Positions 43,334 through 52,485 of a stretch of DNA of 64,000 nt are shown one piece after another. The notes under the pieces are model-generated. The model did no database searches, had not been told where the DNA came from, and saw nothing but the letters and a program-made list of their open reading frames with translations. Source of the stretch: CAIJXJ01 sp964445115 (lineage in GTDB: Bacteria > Pseudomonadota > Gammaproteobacteria > Burkholderiales > Methylophilaceae); contig CAYUJU010000009.1 of NCBI GenBank assembly GCA_964445115.1, positions 7,463 through 71,462 of the forward strand, given 5' to 3'. Both the position numbers and the translations under genes were made by a program. How positions within the stretch are numbered: position 1 is the stretch's first letter; the number at the start of each line of letters is the position of its first letter.

Positions 43334-44233
43334 TTAGTAGGGTGTTTCGCTTGACCTGCCATGCTTGAACCCTGCAGTTGAGAAATTAGGATCTAGAGAT
43401 AGATTGGCGGGTTCCCAAGCATCTGTCGGGGGGGCAATCTGAGCGGATTCTGACCACTTGAATGATGATGTGTCTGCAGGCACCAACTCCTGAAGTGTGC
43501 CGTGTCGCAGCTGTCGGATGCTCACGATGTGAAAAGAGTGCAATTTCTCTGACACAAATGCCTGGCTTGAGAATACGACCTGAATAAGTCGCCATTCTTG
43601 CCCATGGCAAGAACTTTTTTCGAACTCGTTGCGGCTAATGTGGAAACTTGCCTGTGAAGCCTGGCTAGCGGCCTTTACCTCGATGCGATCAACGCTTGCT
43701 TCTCGACATTCGATGTCGTAACCATATGAGTCGGAAAGTCGTGACACATGCAATGGCTTCACGCCAGCATGTCGAAGAGCAGCGATAACGAAAAGTTCTG
43801 CGGCATCGCCGATCGCTTTTCGAAAGTCGTTTTCTTCGCGCTTTGAGATTGCTTCGTATACATCGATTAGAATCGCATCGAGGTCAGGATCCATCCATGC
43901 TAAATTGGCTAGATCGCCTGTTGGTATGTATTCCCTAACCACATGACCATCACGTACTGCAAACCAAAGCCAACTGGGAGGAGAAGCTTTAAGAAGCAGT
44001 CTTGCGATTGCCTGCAGGGTGTACTTGTCAGCTTGGTCTGATACTGCCTCCAATGTGCCTGCCAGTTTGACGTGATCTTGAAGGGTAACAATGTTGAGAC
44101 CAAGCATGCTTTTGGCAATATGGTTGAGATCCAATGCCTTCGACATAATAGTCGAACGCTCACAAGCCGCTTGAACCCATTCGTCAAACGAATGTCTTTC
44201 CTTTAGCTTGGCTGTGTAGCCAAGAAGGAACAC
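43334..44233 (-). CDS. DUF3883-like putative PD-(D/E)XK nuclease
   Basis: A 299-residue protein, last of the minus-strand helicase operon. The C-terminal half resembles the DUF3883 (NO VEIN C-terminal) nuclease-like fold: GDAAELFVIAALRHAG, then DSYGYDIECREAS, then RIEVKAASQ and FHISRNEFEKS; Asp and Glu-x-Lys would be the metal-binding catalytic residues. DUF3883 is common in restriction-like defence proteins. The start is uncertain: GTG 44233 just after the helicase stop, or ATG 44146. The first residues overlap no homologous part I can name. Confidence 0.7.
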   Translation of the reverse strand: MFLLGYTAKLKERHSFDEWVQAACERSTIMSKALDLNHIAKSMLGLNIVTLQDHVKLAGTLEAVSDQADKYTLQAIARLLLKASPPSWLWFAVRDGHVVREYIPTGDLANLAWMDPDLDAILIDVYEAISKREENDFRKAIGDAAELFVIAALRHAGVKPLHVSRLSDSYGYDIECREASVDRIEVKAASQASQASFHISRNEFEKSSCHGQEWRLIQVVFSSQAFVSEKLHSFHIVSIRQLRHGTLQELVPADTSSFKWSESAQIAPPTDAWEPANLSLDPNFSTAGFKHGRSSETPY

Positions 44234-44252
44234 CCCGTGACAACAGCCTTGG

Positions 44253-46151
44253 CTAGGAAACACCTTTCGTTGCCCCTTCGATATGCGCCAGTACTGCTTG
44301 CATGTCGTCTTCGAAGGCCGGCGGTCCAGCATGCCCCTCATCAGGTTCTGGCAGCGATACTAGCACGAGGCCTGGATCATCCATCAGCGTGGATAACGCT
44401 CGTACTTTGTCTTCTAGGCGAGCGTTGACGCTTTCATCAATACTCGTGGTGCTTTGCAGAAGAGTGAATCTCGTAATGGTATCCTCAGCGAGTCCCAATC
44501 GATGAATCCGGTCCTGACTCTGAAGAAATTGGCCGGCATTAAACGTTCGATCTAAATAAATGGCATGGTGACAGTCATGGTGAAGGCTGATGCCTTCACC
44601 GCATGCGGCGGGATTGGCAAGAAGCACGGAACAAAAATTATCTTTTCTAAAACGATGAAGTTCTGCTTCCCGAGTGATGCCATTGATTCCGCAGGAGTCT
44701 TCTGATGGCACGCCCCCATGAATCATTGCAGGGTTATATTCCTTTAGGAAACGCGAGAGCGCTTTTAAATTTCTTACAAAAGACGACCAGATGAGGATTT
44801 TTTCACCACGGGACGCAGCATCAGCGACAATCTGCTTAACCGCCTGATATTTCCATGGTGTCTCATGCATGTGGTAGCTCTTGAGAAGATCCATGAGTGG
44901 TTCGTTCCCTCGCAGCTCCAGAGGGGGATGTCGGAATTCAACATCATCAGCCTCGTCGGACCCCGCCGAGAGCAGCATGGGGTTAGTGGCTGCCTCGAGC
45001 AGATACATTACAATCCGTCCTATCCTGTCGAGCTCGCGACGACTGTTGGGGTGAAGTGCGAAACTTCCACGATAGCGGCCAAGCAAGGCTTCATAAATTG
45101 CTTGCTGAATAGGGCCCATTGGCCTTCTGACTACGTCAAAAGTTGTTTTAGGAAGCCCTAGTTTGGATTTTGTGGTGCGCACAAAATATCGTGAGATTGC
45201 TTCCCGTGTTTCTGCGAGCACCTTCGGGTCTCTTCCATCTTTTTCGCGATAGGCAGATGTCGGCAGAATCTGGCCGTCCTGTCCAGGATAAAGGAATCGC
45301 ATCAGCGCGATTAGATCGTAAGCTCCTTGCGGCGCGGGTGTTCCAGTTAGCACATCTCGTCTATGTGCCGCATAGGCAAGATCAAGCACTGCTCGGCCAT
45401 GCACTCCTTCTGCCCCCCGCTTGATGCGATGAGCCTCGTCCAATATAACCATTGTTTTCTTGACGGCAACGAATTCTCTGATCCTGTCGTAATCGTTGGC
45501 AACACGGTTGTAGTTGGTAAGCAGGATATCGGTGCTGTCAGGTATCACTGTGTCTGAGCCGCTGTGGACTGTAATAGTTGGGGGCGTTGCTAGGCATGCT
45601 CGCGAATCGTCTTTCCATGCCTCGAACGCTGCGATAGGACCGATTACGAGCATTCGCTGAATTAGGCCACGGTGTCTATTAATGGCATAGTTGGCGAGAG
45701 CTACCGTGGTTTTTCCTGCTCCTGGAACGGAAAAGTCAGCGCCATGAGGGAGCCTTAATATTGAGGCAAGGTTGTGAAGTTGAAACGGTTTTAACTGCCG
45801 GATGAACCCTGCGGCCCTCAATTCTTCCTCAAGAGTGGTGGTGTCCTCAGATACCTTCAGGGCGATGCTCGCCTCACGAGCTCGTCTTTCAGCAGCTAGT
45901 TTTTGGATTTGTCCTGTCAGCGTGGGCCCCAGATCCACCCGTTCCGAATAAAGGGTTCTGATCTCGCGCAGAGCTTCAATTTCAGCCATGAAAACATCTG
46001 CTCTCACGTCGGCGCGCTTGGGTGACCCATTAACGACGCCACGATTGAACGCCTCAAGCAATCGTGCCCAAGCGCCAGGATTGCAACCGTCGCCACGTTC
46101 GATTACTACAACCGGGCGTCCAGTCTGGACGTAAAGTTCGGCGTTGATCAC
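44253..46151 (-). CDS. SNF2/DEAH-type helicase of a putative defence operon
   Basis: A 632-residue superfamily 2 ATPase. Motif I SVPGAGKTT is at residues 141-149, DEAH at 238-241, and the C-terminal RecA domain ends with the motif VI-like QSQDRIHRLG. The first 120 residues are a helical extension. It belongs with SNF2-type translocases, which move along duplex DNA without strand separation. GTG start overlaps the ParB-like stop by four bases, so translation is coupled. The downstream gene is a nuclease-like protein, which suggests a translocase-nuclease pair acting on foreign DNA. Confidence 0.85.
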   Translation of the reverse strand: MINAELYVQTGRPVVVIERGDGCNPGAWARLLEAFNRGVVNGSPKRADVRADVFMAEIEALREIRTLYSERVDLGPTLTGQIQKLAAERRAREASIALKVSEDTTTLEEELRAAGFIRQLKPFQLHNLASILRLPHGADFSVPGAGKTTVALANYAINRHRGLIQRMLVIGPIAAFEAWKDDSRACLATPPTITVHSGSDTVIPDSTDILLTNYNRVANDYDRIREFVAVKKTMVILDEAHRIKRGAEGVHGRAVLDLAYAAHRRDVLTGTPAPQGAYDLIALMRFLYPGQDGQILPTSAYREKDGRDPKVLAETREAISRYFVRTTKSKLGLPKTTFDVVRRPMGPIQQAIYEALLGRYRGSFALHPNSRRELDRIGRIVMYLLEAATNPMLLSAGSDEADDVEFRHPPLELRGNEPLMDLLKSYHMHETPWKYQAVKQIVADAASRGEKILIWSSFVRNLKALSRFLKEYNPAMIHGGVPSEDSCGINGITREAELHRFRKDNFCSVLLANPAACGEGISLHHDCHHAIYLDRTFNAGQFLQSQDRIHRLGLAEDTITRFTLLQSTTSIDESVNARLEDKVRALSTLMDDPGLVLVSLPEPDEGHAGPPAFEDDMQAVLAHIEGATKGVS

Positions 46152-47488
46152 TGTGCTGGCGGATTAAGATTAACAAGCATGGACTGAAGTTTTTTTGTCA
46201 TTGCCAGGAAGTCCGCTTCCTTCCACTCAGGAAGTGTGCGAGCCTTAGGAAGGATCTCGATAGCTCTTTGAACCTTGATGATTGCTTCTTCCAGCCTGGC
46301 AAGGGGTGCATTGACAGTGGAACTGTCTTTTGCCTCGTCCTCAGCTTCAGCTGCTGCGGCCTCTACAGATGTCTGTATCGTGTTGAGGATATCCTGAACT
46401 AAAACCTTGTCACCGGTTTTGAGCGAAATAGTCTCTTCGCGGTTTTTTGTGGCTAGAAAGCCAAGGACTTCCATCAGATTGGCGGATTTCTCAGCGTTTG
46501 CCTGATTGTTGCCTAGTAGATCATCGAGTGGATCGTTAATCCTGTCCCCACTGATCTGTGCTTCTGCAGCAGTATCAAATACCGGCTTTAGCGCCTTGTT
46601 GCCGCTCATTTCTTTATGCACGAGGTCGGCTGCATCAGCACGCCTCAAGTGACGCAACGTTCGATAGTTTACGCCAGCAAGCGTACCGAGGAAGTAAGCC
46701 GAGCGCACACTGTCTTGCTCTGGCTTGGGTTTGTTCTTGATATGCTTGGCCAGTTCGTCGAATGCCGATTCATTTTCTGTAAAGTCGATATGCAGTTTTG
46801 TTCCCTTAGATAGTGCCACTAGTTGGTGCAATTGCTGGAGTTTGTCATAGAGTGCTTTAACATTGCCTTCATCACGGTGCATTTTGTGAGCGACGCGTGA
46901 GAAACTTCTGGCTTCCCGCTCATATAGCTCCTCTATCAACATTGCTTCGTTTACCCAGGAGTAATCCTCCTTAAAATCACGCGCAATTTGTAGCTCTGCT
47001 TCAAGATCGACTAATTCGTTGATGGTGGCATCTTCTGGCAATACAAGACATCGTACGTAGCGGGCATCATGTACGTGATCATCGAAATACAGGCTTCGCA
47101 GAGCTGCCGTTCGTCGGTTTCCATTGATTAGGACGCCTTCCGAGGTAATAACAGCATATTCCTGCTGGTGGCGTTCGCGCAGGTCAGCCTTTAACTCATC
47201 GAATCCTTTCTGATCGCAAAGAATCTTGTATTGGGTTTCTTGCGCGTCTTTGCCAAGGGGGTCGGCTGTGAAGAGGTCTCGTTGTTTCGTCTCATGGATG
47301 GCGCGAAGTTGTTCCGCTTTAGTTCGGTGATTAAGGGTAGAAAACCTCACCCAATCAACCTCTACCTCGACTACTCGTAGTTCTTTGTCGGGACGTGGCC
47401 ATGCGGTTAATAGAGCTTTTTTAGTAGAGTCGGCAATTCTTGCCTTAAGGAAAACTACGCGCTCTTGATCAAGAACTGGGTTGGACAC
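46148..47488 (-). CDS. ParB-like protein of a putative defence operon
   Basis: A 446-residue protein with a ParB/Srx-type core: SEGVLINGNRRTAALRSL is the nucleotide-contacting GxRR-like box, followed by LEAELQIARDFKEDYSWVNEAMLIEELYE. The C-terminal third is acidic and coiled-coil-like (AAAAEAEDEAKDSS). GTG 47488 is preferred because AGGAG sits six bases upstream; TTG 47494 is the outer limit. Unlike chromosomal ParB it has no ParA nearby; in this context it probably binds a nucleotide or DNA to direct the helicase. Confidence 0.75.
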   Translation of the reverse strand: MSNPVLDQERVVFLKARIADSTKKALLTAWPRPDKELRVVEVEVDWVRFSTLNHRTKAEQLRAIHETKQRDLFTADPLGKDAQETQYKILCDQKGFDELKADLRERHQQEYAVITSEGVLINGNRRTAALRSLYFDDHVHDARYVRCLVLPEDATINELVDLEAELQIARDFKEDYSWVNEAMLIEELYEREARSFSRVAHKMHRDEGNVKALYDKLQQLHQLVALSKGTKLHIDFTENESAFDELAKHIKNKPKPEQDSVRSAYFLGTLAGVNYRTLRHLRRADAADLVHKEMSGNKALKPVFDTAAEAQISGDRINDPLDDLLGNNQANAEKSANLMEVLGFLATKNREETISLKTGDKVLVQDILNTIQTSVEAAAAEAEDEAKDSSTVNAPLARLEEAIIKVQRAIEILPKARTLPEWKEADFLAMTKKLQSMLVNLNPPAQ

Positions 47489-47490
47489 GT

Positions 47491-48333
47491 TCAACTCCTG
47501 TAACTAGTAGATCGGCCTGGGCCGAAATGACATGAAATGACTGTTCTGATATCAGCCCCGTGTTTTTGAAAACCTACGTGGCCAGTGAAAGAGGACGATT
47601 GGCTGGAAGGGATGCCAAATGTACTAAACAGTACTTGAGGGAACAGAATCTCTCTATTCCCACCCCAGTTCCATTCATCTGTGCCATCCCTGTGCTGGGG
47701 CATAACATATAAGCAAGGAGGAGGCACGGGCTTTCCATCGATCTGAATCAGATTGGATGTTTTTGGACAAGGCCGACTTGGCGTTCCACATAACTCGTTG
47801 TGGAAAATGATTCCGTCGATAGTGTCTGGAGCGTCTGAAAAGAAGCGCTGCCGCAAGCGGCACACACCCTTCCAGATGTGCGTTCCTGGCTCATGGCGCA
47901 AGCTAGAACATACCCACCACAAGTAAGCCTCAGTGGCCCATTCTGGGCGCGACCACTTAACACTGCTATGTGGGCCGTCGGGGCAGCCTTTTTGGATAAT
48001 TGCTACGTTTCCGACTCCGGGGACAACCAGCCGATATATGGTGTCAACGCCGTATTTAGGCAATTCAATGTTTGAGATTCGCCCCTGTGTTTGCATCTCA
48101 TCAAAAAGTTTGGCCAAAAATGCGCGACGATCAGCATTGCTTGCCGAGTCGCTGCCCCGAAGCTTTTGGATGGCTGCAGGAAAGGCATGCTCGAACTCGC
48201 GAGTGGTCAGACCTTTCGACGCAAGGTAACCGGCATCATTTGCCAATGAAGCAATGACTTTTGAGACTCTGTCTACGATTGTGTCTGGAGGGGCGCCAGG
48301 ATGATTGCAAGGAGCTGCGTCTTCAGTCTCCAT
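47491..48333 (-). CDS. Unrecognised protein of the helicase operon
   Basis: A 280-residue protein I cannot assign. It has many aromatic residues in its second half (WATEAYLWWVCSSL, EWNWGGNREILFPQ), several Cys (CGTPSRPC) and a GHVGFQKHG...TVISCHFGPGRS end. No clear nuclease triad or Walker motif is visible, although its position as first full gene of a ParB/helicase/nuclease operon suggests recognition or restriction. AAGGTG lies before ATG 48333. Base composition is AT-richer than the core. Confidence 0.7.
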   Translation of the reverse strand: METEDAAPCNHPGAPPDTIVDRVSKVIASLANDAGYLASKGLTTREFEHAFPAAIQKLRGSDSASNADRRAFLAKLFDEMQTQGRISNIELPKYGVDTIYRLVVPGVGNVAIIQKGCPDGPHSSVKWSRPEWATEAYLWWVCSSLRHEPGTHIWKGVCRLRQRFFSDAPDTIDGIIFHNELCGTPSRPCPKTSNLIQIDGKPVPPPCLYVMPQHRDGTDEWNWGGNREILFPQVLFSTFGIPSSQSSSFTGHVGFQKHGADIRTVISCHFGPGRSTSYRS

Positions 48334-48554
48334 TGTGCACCTTGGTGACGGTCAAGATGTTGCCTGCGATCACGTTTGTTCCTTTCATTGTTTTTTGGCC
48401 TCGCAGGGCCAGTCGGTAGGTCAGACAGCGATTGTCTCAAGAGCTGATCCTCGGAATTTTCCCTAAAGAGTGTTGCAATTAATGCACAAGTATCCTCAAC
48501 TTGCCAATTAGCGTCAAATATGAGTTTGCGCGACGCTTTAGGCTGCATCATCAA
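48323..48554 (-). pseudogene. Small frameshifted gene upstream of the helicase operon
   Basis: The frame opens with MMMQPKASRKLIFDANWQ and looks protein-like up to a run of six A (48391-48396). After it the natural-looking continuation (KGTNVIAGNILTVTKVHNGD, stop at 48323) is in another frame, and that stop overlaps the next gene's start. One extra A, by mutation or sequencing error, would explain it. About 77 residues when joined. Confidence 0.45.
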
Positions 48555-48667
48555 TAAAAGTAAATTGTTGGTTGTTCCACAATGTCAGATTGTCAATATG
48601 ACCACGGGTGGTTTTTGGCATGCTGAGATGCACTTTCAACATTTTCTTAACGGAGGTATTCTGCGGC

Positions 48668-49096
48668 ATGGATGTTGTTAGCAAGGAAGTCCGCAGTCGC
48701 ATCATGGGGCGGGTCCACAGCAAGGATACTCGTCCGGAATTGATTGTGAGGCGCGGTCTGTTCTCCCGTGGATTCCGGTATCGGCTGCACAGTGGCCAAT
48801 TGCCTGGAAAACCCGACTTGGTGCTCGCAAAATATAGAGCGGTCATTTTCGTGCATGGCTGCTTCTGGCATGGGCATAACTGCGCGAGGTTCCGTCTGCC
48901 TGCATCAAACCGTGATTATTGGGCGCGCAAGATTGAGCGAAATCGTTCTAATGATGCACGTAACGTCAATGCGCTGCATCTTTTGGGATGGAGAACACTG
49001 ATTGTCTGGGAGTGTTCTATCGTCGGAAATAAAAGTCGCCGAGATGCGACGCTTGATGCAGTTGCGGTCTGGCTTCGAGGAGAATCAGCCGAGTGA
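48668..49096 (+). CDS. vsr: Very short patch repair endonuclease Vsr
   Basis: A 142-residue nuclease that nicks beside T in T:G mismatches arising from deamination of 5-methylcytosine. Vsr hallmarks: MGRVHSKDTRPELIVRR at the start, LPGKPDLVL (catalytic Asp) and VHGCFWHGHNC (zinc and catalytic His). Divergent from the helicase operon; its 3' end overlaps by 12 bases the convergent restriction-like gene of the adjacent cytosine methylation system, which it presumably accompanies. Confidence 0.95.
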   Translation: MDVVSKEVRSRIMGRVHSKDTRPELIVRRGLFSRGFRYRLHSGQLPGKPDLVLAKYRAVIFVHGCFWHGHNCARFRLPASNRDYWARKIERNRSNDARNVNALHLLGWRTLIVWECSIVGNKSRRDATLDAVAVWLRGESAE

Positions 49097-50011
49097 GATT
49101 TTGAGGCTGGGATCAGGTTCATGGTCACTAACGATTTCGTTGTATTCTTCGACCAGCCTTTGTATGGTGATACGTCGTTTGGATGTCTCGAACAGGCTTA
49201 GTTCATACAAATTTGTAGCCAGAAACTGTACTGCGTCCATGATTTCTACACGACCGGATATACCTTTCGTTTCTGCCATAACCTCGGCAGCACCCAAGCC
49301 CTTACCTACAGTCAAAATAATGGGGTGCACGCTAGATTGAAGATTGGCGTGGCATTTATCCAGCAGCGCTTCGGTTGGTGCCGTCGTGCAATGGATTGCT
49401 ACGTCATCAATCACAAAGTCCCCAGAGCGAGCGCTAACCGCATCTGCCACAGAAAAACCATGGTGTTCGATGGATATCTCAGGTATTGCCAACGTTAACT
49501 TGGCTCCGACCAGATGTTGCAATACCGCGCCAACGTAGGTTGTGCCTGGAGATTCACGCTGCCTTCTTACTGCTTGGCTTAACAAGTCTTCCAGCATCGC
49601 TCTCAGCGTTCGGCTGTTATCGTAATTCAGTACGAAAGGTTGGCTATTGAAGTAATCGATCAGTCGAGCAACCCACCAGCGTTCTACAGTCTCAAGGTCA
49701 GCCAGCCCATCTTCATATAGGCTGTTTAATAATGCAGCATATTGCTGCGAGCCATTAATGGTGCCGCGGCTTGTGCGGCCAGACTCGGTGCCGACGGAGC
49801 GCGTGATACCGTAGTCGGAAAGGATTTTGTTGATAGCTTTTCCACTAAGGCCAGAAACTTGGCCCCCTCCGGCTGTCAGCAAACTCGCAGCCTCCAGCGG
49901 TAGCCCCTTATTTTTTGCTTTCCGCGTTACAACCAAGGCCATACCGAGCATGCCGCGGCCGATAAACTCGTTTACGGTTCGAAATTCCTCCAGCCGTTGA
50001 AGCAGCGTCAT
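49085..50011 (-). CDS. Putative type II restriction protein (DUF4928-like)
   Basis: A 308-residue protein coupled to the cytosine methyltransferase by an ATGA overlap. I recognise it tentatively as DUF4928, a family that occurs beside C5 methyltransferases. A nuclease-like segment is visible: SGDFVIDDVAIHCTTAPT, with Asp residues and a beta-strand pattern similar to PD-(D/E)XK cores; HANLQSSVHPIILTVGKG follows. Likely the endonuclease of the restriction-modification system, not demonstrated. Confidence 0.75.
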   Translation of the reverse strand: MTLLQRLEEFRTVNEFIGRGMLGMALVVTRKAKNKGLPLEAASLLTAGGGQVSGLSGKAINKILSDYGITRSVGTESGRTSRGTINGSQQYAALLNSLYEDGLADLETVERWWVARLIDYFNSQPFVLNYDNSRTLRAMLEDLLSQAVRRQRESPGTTYVGAVLQHLVGAKLTLAIPEISIEHHGFSVADAVSARSGDFVIDDVAIHCTTAPTEALLDKCHANLQSSVHPIILTVGKGLGAAEVMAETKGISGRVEIMDAVQFLATNLYELSLFETSKRRITIQRLVEEYNEIVSDHEPDPSLKISLG

Positions 50012-51165
50012 CGAGCGGCGTCCACTAGGGGTTTTAAAAGATGACGAGCGAGATAGCGTGCCACGGGCACAGCTACAGCATCCCCCATCGCCTTGTAGCC
50101 GTCATTGTAGGTGCCAGGCAGATTATAGGATTCCGGTGCCCCCATAAGCCGAGCAGTTTCACGAACAGTTAGCAAGCGGGTATGAACTTGCCCGTCTTTC
50201 TTCACCACCAAATACTGACGGCTACTGCCGCCTTCAGGAGTCCGCAGGCAACCTGCTATGCCGTCAAAACGCAGTTCAAGAACTTGGCCGGCAGTGCGCG
50301 TGCGTTTATACCCGGGCGCCACGACGACACCATTGGCTGCATCCAATTGCGCTCTGTGTTTTCTGGGCACCATCGCGAGGTTGCGCATCGCCACATCTCG
50401 AGGATCGCATGGAGCGTCCCATTCGATGATGCTTGCCATGTCAGTTCTACGCGCAGGGGGGGAGGGCAGGTTCCACCAAATCCAGCCGGGCATGCCCTGG
50501 GCAACATTTACCACGGCGGGTGTATGTGACCAAACTGGTCCGCTAGCTACCAATTGTGCGGGGATTTGGACGTCATTTCTCACTGCCACAACGAAAATGC
50601 GTGGACGGGAGTGCGGTACCCAATGCACTGCGTCCAGAACCATTGCGCCGACTTTGTAGCCTCTAGCGTGCAAAGCTTCGTGCAGAATGCGGTAATGGCT
50701 GCCGCCATCTGCAGAAACCAACCCAACTACATTTTCGGCAACCATCACCGGTGGGTATTCGGCCATTTCATCCATGATGCGTAGCCATTCCCACACCAAA
50801 CCGCTCCGCTCGCCGTGGATGCCTGCCGTTAGCCCAGCCAAGGATAGATCCTGGCAGGGGAAGCTCGCCCAAGACAGTTGCGCCAAAGGTAGATCAGCGC
50901 CGCGCACATCCGAGATGGACCCCAGATGGAAATGTTTCTTGGCGTGATTTGCTGTGTAGACAGCAGCCTTCTTTTCACAAATATCATTGGCCCAGGCTGC
51001 CTTGAAATGGCGTTTCAACCCTTGAGCTACCAAACCGCTTCCGGCGAAAAACTCCAAAAACGTTGGGAGTGGCGTATGCGCCACATTCCTCCTCCGGGTG
51101 GGAGGCGCTAGGCGGAGCGCCGTAGCGGTGATCTCGCCATGTTGCTCCATGCCGGTATCAAGCAT
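50008..51165 (-). CDS. DNA (cytosine-5) methyltransferase
   Basis: C5 methyltransferase of 385 residues. Motif I FAGSG is at residues 40-44, motif IV PCQ at 103-105 with nucleophile C104, motif VI ENV at 144-146, motif VIII SRPRIFVV, and motif X GDAVAVPVA near the C-terminus. The target-recognition domain lies between about residues 210 and 320. Start ATG 51165 overlaps the regulator's stop. It protects host DNA from the adjacent restriction-like protein; recognition sequence cannot be read from the protein. Confidence 0.95.
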   Translation of the reverse strand: MLDTGMEQHGEITATALRLAPPTRRRNVAHTPLPTFLEFFAGSGLVAQGLKRHFKAAWANDICEKKAAVYTANHAKKHFHLGSISDVRGADLPLAQLSWASFPCQDLSLAGLTAGIHGERSGLVWEWLRIMDEMAEYPPVMVAENVVGLVSADGGSHYRILHEALHARGYKVGAMVLDAVHWVPHSRPRIFVVAVRNDVQIPAQLVASGPVWSHTPAVVNVAQGMPGWIWWNLPSPPARRTDMASIIEWDAPCDPRDVAMRNLAMVPRKHRAQLDAANGVVVAPGYKRTRTAGQVLELRFDGIAGCLRTPEGGSSRQYLVVKKDGQVHTRLLTVRETARLMGAPESYNLPGTYNDGYKAMGDAVAVPVARYLARHLLKPLVDAAR

Positions 51166-51460
51166 TTTCGTCCTCCCTCCTAAACATATCGACTTGCCTA
51201 CTCCCCCCAAACTTACCGTGCCTGCCACCACCACGTGGCTTTTTAGGCGCGATGTCAATCCTTGCCAGTACCACACGGAAATCAATCTGGCGTTCCGCCA
51301 TCTCTCCGAGCAGGGTTGAGATGACGGCCAGGTGGGATGGCACTTCCCCCTTTTTTTTATTGTTAGACAAGGAGATGCGATTCATCTTCACCAGCTCCGC
51401 GAACTCTCGGAGATTCAAGCCAGCCTTGCCGATCTGCCGCAGAAATTCATCGTAAGTCAT
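51158..51460 (-). CDS. XRE-type controller of the restriction-modification operon
   Basis: A 100-residue protein with a helix-turn-helix (NLREFAELVKMNRISLSNNKK) and a basic C-terminal tail (PKKPRGGGRHGKFGG). It overlaps the methyltransferase start, so it is co-translated. Controller proteins delay expression of the nuclease until DNA is methylated. Start at 51460 is preferred because a palindrome at 51471-51485 covers the alternative start at 51472. Confidence 0.8.
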   Translation of the reverse strand: MTYDEFLRQIGKAGLNLREFAELVKMNRISLSNNKKKGEVPSHLAVISTLLGEMAERQIDFRVVLARIDIAPKKPRGGGRHGKFGGSRQVDMFRREDENA

Positions 51461-51470
51461 AGCGCGAATC

Positions 51471-51485
51471 ATACTCTATGAGTAT
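51471..51485 (-). promoter_or_regulatory. Operator palindrome of the restriction-modification controller
   Basis: ATACTC / GAGTAT around a TAT centre, 10 bases before the controller's likely start and overlapping a TATACT -10-like sequence on the minus strand. The AT-rich upstream DNA to 51600 also has an inverted TCATT/AATGA pair. Confidence 0.45.
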
Positions 51486-51703
51486 ATAACACTCAATAAT
51501 GGCGTCAAGTCATTGTTTAATGAAATCAATGAATTAAATAATGACTTTGTATGGGAGATTGTCATAAATTAGTGACTGTCATTGCTTCATGTGGTTGTTG
51601 GAGCGAGTCTGTTGGCACTTATGGGCGATGTTCATTCAATCAACTGGTTGCAGCGGATGCATGTGGCAATGGCTATATCCGCGGCCGTGGCGATTTGATT
51701 GCA

Positions 51704-52396
51704 CTAAAATAAGCTTGCTTGTTCAAAATTCAGCGGGGAAATTTTTTCTGCAGGTGCGCTTTGTTGACGTGTTTTTCTGGAGCTTTCTTTTTTGCGAGGG
51801 GCCGTAGCTTCCAGTTGCATGCGCATGAGCCCAAAAATGCTTTCCCGTTGGGTGTGCATTGCACGTCGAGCTGATATTGCCTTTAAAGTCCATTGGTTGA
51901 TGGCATCGATGAGGCGGTGTTGTGGTGATGGCAATTCGGCTTCACTCAACCTTCCAACGCGGGGGAGTTTTCCTCCCTGCACGTTTTCATCGGGATGCAA
52001 GCGCCTGATTTCCGGTGACACGGTTTTTTCAATCTCATCAAGCTCCTCTATCGTCACCGGCTGGTTTAAATCCAGCAACTTCCACATGGGCAGCGTTAGT
52101 ACCCTAGCAGTGCCTGGATATTTGGCTTCTACCGCCTGAACCACCGAGGCGCGGTTTTCATTGATGGGGCGTGCCCGAGGTTCTACTTCTCCGCGGCGGT
52201 ACTTATCCCAAAGCCCTGGCCGGATTTCCTGGTTTTTGTCCTTTGACCGCCGGATATGGTTGGGATCAGCAAATTCCCGCTCGAGTTGCGCGGAGGTTTT
52301 GCCGCTGGCTTCCGACACGGCCCTGAACCACGCCATAACTTTTAGTTTCGTGATCGCATCCTTGCGCGGACGGCCTTTGCGCGAAATTTTCTTCAT
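51704..52396 (-). CDS. Unrecognised basic protein divergent from the tns genes
   Basis: A 230-residue highly charged protein. It begins with an AT-hook-like KGRPRKDA and has a C-terminal Lys/Arg/Gln-rich tail (ATAPRKKESSRKTRQQ). A middle section (about 75-125) is helical. No family recognised. It is divergent from tnsAB with a palindrome-containing region between, so a regulator of transposition is a reasonable guess. Cargo or core of the transposon cannot be decided. Confidence 0.6.
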   Translation of the reverse strand: MKKISRKGRPRKDAITKLKVMAWFRAVSEASGKTSAQLEREFADPNHIRRSKDKNQEIRPGLWDKYRRGEVEPRARPINENRASVVQAVEAKYPGTARVLTLPMWKLLDLNQPVTIEELDEIEKTVSPEIRRLHPDENVQGGKLPRVGRLSEAELPSPQHRLIDAINQWTLKAISARRAMHTQRESIFGLMRMQLEATAPRKKESSRKTRQQSAPAEKISPLNFEQASLF

Positions 52397-52485
52397 CGTA
52401 GCGTAACCGTTGGTTTCTGTGCGGTAACTTTTGGTTTTTATAATGCGATGAAAAATAAAACAATTTATTGTTTTCAGTCAAGGAA

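Noticed and set aside
48391..48400. Programmed -1 frameshift at A-AAA-AAC
   Set aside because: A -1 shift here runs into TGA at once; the useful continuation is in the +1 frame.
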